Source of the DNA: Candidatus Peribacteraceae bacterium
GTDB taxonomy: Bacteria > Patescibacteriota > Gracilibacteria > Peribacterales > Peribacteraceae
Direction: 5' to 3'
DNA: 18,197 nucleotides
Assembly (NCBI GenBank): GCA_013140485.1
Contig: JABFSS010000033.1
Span: 1-18,197 of the forward strand
Made by a program: the position numbers and the translations under genes. This document shows, piece by piece, positions 15,407-18,197 of this stretch. How positions within the stretch are numbered: position 1 is the first letter of the stretch; each line of letters starts with the position of its first letter. A model generated the notes under the pieces. The model searched no databases, had not been told where the DNA came from, and was given only the letters and a program-made list of their open reading frames with translations.

Positions 15407-16526
15407 TAACGCCATTAATACTCCGATGACGCAGCCGACTATTCCCGTCCCTCAGGTTGGAGATCTGCCCTCGCCCACTCCGACACCAACTCCTGGGACG
15501 GTGGTTCCCGGTCCTCTGAATATTCCCATTGCAAGGCAAACTGAAACTTCGGCATCGATGGAGGCCGTGTGGATCCAAATACTTACGACAATGCAAAATC
15601 GATTCAGGCTCCCACTGGATGAAAATCTTCGACCAACTCCGGGCTCACGACAGCCAAGATTTTCATTGGTGCTCGCTGGGATAAATTCGCGTCTGGACAT
15701 CTCGATGTTACAACCGAACCTGCATGATCGGGTGGAGATCAGCTACAAAATTGCACCAAGTGGTAACGGTTATTCTATTTCAGGATCCGGTCAATGGTCT
15801 GATTCTTCTCGATATGATGGCGACGCATTCTTCATTCGACCCAGTGGATTCAATCCTGATGACTGGTTGAGCACTACGTGGCAACCCGAATATGGGCCGC
15901 GGCAACATCCTGTGGATTTAATCGATAACCTGAGTGATTGGAATGGGTGGCCCTATCGCAATAGACCTAGAATTTTTTCAACTGACCAAGCGGCATTGTT
16001 TTTCGGCACTGTTGCGCGAATGACCTATAGAGCACCAGTCGCACCTCCGCCACCGCCGCCGGTACCTACTCCGCCGCTCGCTCGATTTGCCCTTCCGGAT
16101 GGCCCGCATAATATGGAAAGCGACCCCGTGATCAGCCCTATGTCTGACGAACAGAGCAGGATATGGAGGCTGATGCTTCAAAATATACAGGATGCTTATG
16201 AGCCTGTTCCCATGCTGCATTTTCGTCTGATAGTCAACGGCACGGCCACTCGCATGGTAGTTGGAGAGCGAGTGCTCTTTATAAAATTTTTCACACCGGC
16301 AGACCCTGGTTATGTTGGGGCAGGAAGTTTTGCTATTGCACGAAACTATATTTTTGGCAACAGAGACACTAATTATCCTGCATACACTGATAGCACAATA
16401 TTGAATTCCATGGGGCCATGGTACAAATCTTCATTGGCGTATACGGATATTCCTAATCTCGCAGCTGATTTTGCCAGAGTTCTACGTATACCACCTCTGA
16501 CTTCCCCGCCACTTCCGGTAGATTGA
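15393..16526 (+). CDS. secreted protein, C-terminal part, probably continuing the ORF at 14549
   Basis: This frame is open from 15297 (after TAG at 15294-15296) to 16526; GTG 15393 is only the first formal start. It has no signal peptide of its own. A Pro/Thr linker (PSPTPTPTPG) is followed by a beta-rich domain (about 55-200), a poly-Pro linker (APPPPPPVPTPP) and a second domain ending near the C-terminus. The two domains share a theme (segments ending near W-P-x-x-x-R-P/W-x-K-S and R-I-F/R-I-P), possibly a duplication. I read it as the second half of a 658-residue secreted protein interrupted by a single-base indel near 15330-15345. It converges on rpoB across a hairpin. Confidence 0.7.
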   Translation: MDTVNNAINTPMTQPTIPVPQVGDLPSPTPTPTPGTVVPGPLNIPIARQTETSASMEAVWIQILTTMQNRFRLPLDENLRPTPGSRQPRFSLVLAGINSRLDISMLQPNLHDRVEISYKIAPSGNGYSISGSGQWSDSSRYDGDAFFIRPSGFNPDDWLSTTWQPEYGPRQHPVDLIDNLSDWNGWPYRNRPRIFSTDQAALFFGTVARMTYRAPVAPPPPPPVPTPPLARFALPDGPHNMESDPVISPMSDEQSRIWRLMLQNIQDAYEPVPMLHFRLIVNGTATRMVVGERVLFIKFFTPADPGYVGAGSFAIARNYIFGNRDTNYPAYTDSTILNSMGPWYKSSLAYTDIPNLAADFARVLRIPPLTSPPLPVD

Positions 16527-16539
16527 TCGGATAAAGGCA

Positions 16540-16616
16540 ATAAATGGAATAAAAGAAATAGAAGAAATAAAGGATTCCCGCGGGGAGGATCCTCTATTTC
16601 TTCTTTTGCCTCTATT
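16540..16616. terminator. bidirectional terminator-like hairpin between convergent genes
   Basis: Arms 16560-16575 and 16589-16604 pair at 15 of 16 positions (AGAAGAAATAAAGGAT with ATCCTCTATTTCTTCT). They enclose a loop containing CCCGCGGG, and pairing continues imperfectly outward. Both exits are T-rich on the transcribed side. The arms repeat AGAAATA-type words. Confidence 0.7.
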
Positions 16617-16625
16617 TCCTCTCGC

Positions 16626-18127
<1,502 letters not shown>

Positions 18128-18197
18128 GCTCGCCGACGGTTCATCTGTCCAGGGAGGGGAGTTGGCGCTCGGGCAGAACCTGCTCGTCGCGTACATG

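Noticed and set aside
15325..15410. Programmed ribosomal frameshift between the two secreted-protein ORFs
   Set aside because: No clear slippery heptamer with a downstream stimulatory structure was found; a simple indel explains it better.

Overview
The window is about 18.2 kb of a bacterial chromosome with mid-range GC. I infer a Candidate Phyla Radiation lineage, with Peregrinibacteria/Peribacteria-like as the best guess. The reasons are a 23S rRNA gene interrupted by a group I intron, a 23S-5S unit with no 16S gene beside it, several secreted cysteine-rich proteins with C-G-N-x-x-x-(D/E)-x-x-E-x-C-D repeats, and no Shine-Dalgarno sequences before the genes. The lineage is an inference; no 16S gene is present to settle it.

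Layout. 1-519 (+) is the 3' part of an HD-domain hydrolase, followed by a possible small gene (571-780, +). A minus-strand group runs from 6845 down to 770: a charged hypothetical protein, an RsuA/RluB-type pseudouridine synthase, two secreted cysteine-rich proteins and a beta-CASP metallo-beta-lactamase RNase. A secreted cysteine-rich protein on the plus strand (6956-7654) faces a 63-residue minus-strand ORF (7684-7875). The minus-strand rRNA unit occupies about 7921-12340: promoter, a possible attenuator or small RNA, a hairpin-rich leader, a 29-nt processing stem, 23S rRNA (8231-11973) with a 630-nt group I intron (9190-9819), and 5S rRNA (7976-8095). Beyond it lie a GT-C/TPR membrane protein (+), SSB (-), a secreted protein split by a probable frameshift (14549-16526, +), and the C-terminal part of rpoB (-), which runs into a perfect fold-back at the window end.

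How it works together. The core functions are translation (rRNA, rRNA modification), RNA processing (beta-CASP nuclease), transcription (rpoB) and DNA maintenance (SSB). The accessory part is cell-surface biology: four secreted, mostly Cys- or Pro-rich proteins and a membrane glycosyltransferase-like protein. Many genes have a TANNNT-type -10 box ending only 6-9 nt before the start codon, which suggests leaderless transcripts.

The most notable items are the intron at E. coli position 1951 with a perfect P1 pairing, the two mutually exclusive hairpins upstream of the 23S gene, the low-complexity repeated-word hairpins at four places (two of them inside the 23S locus), and the terminal 141-bp palindrome, which is probably an assembly artefact.
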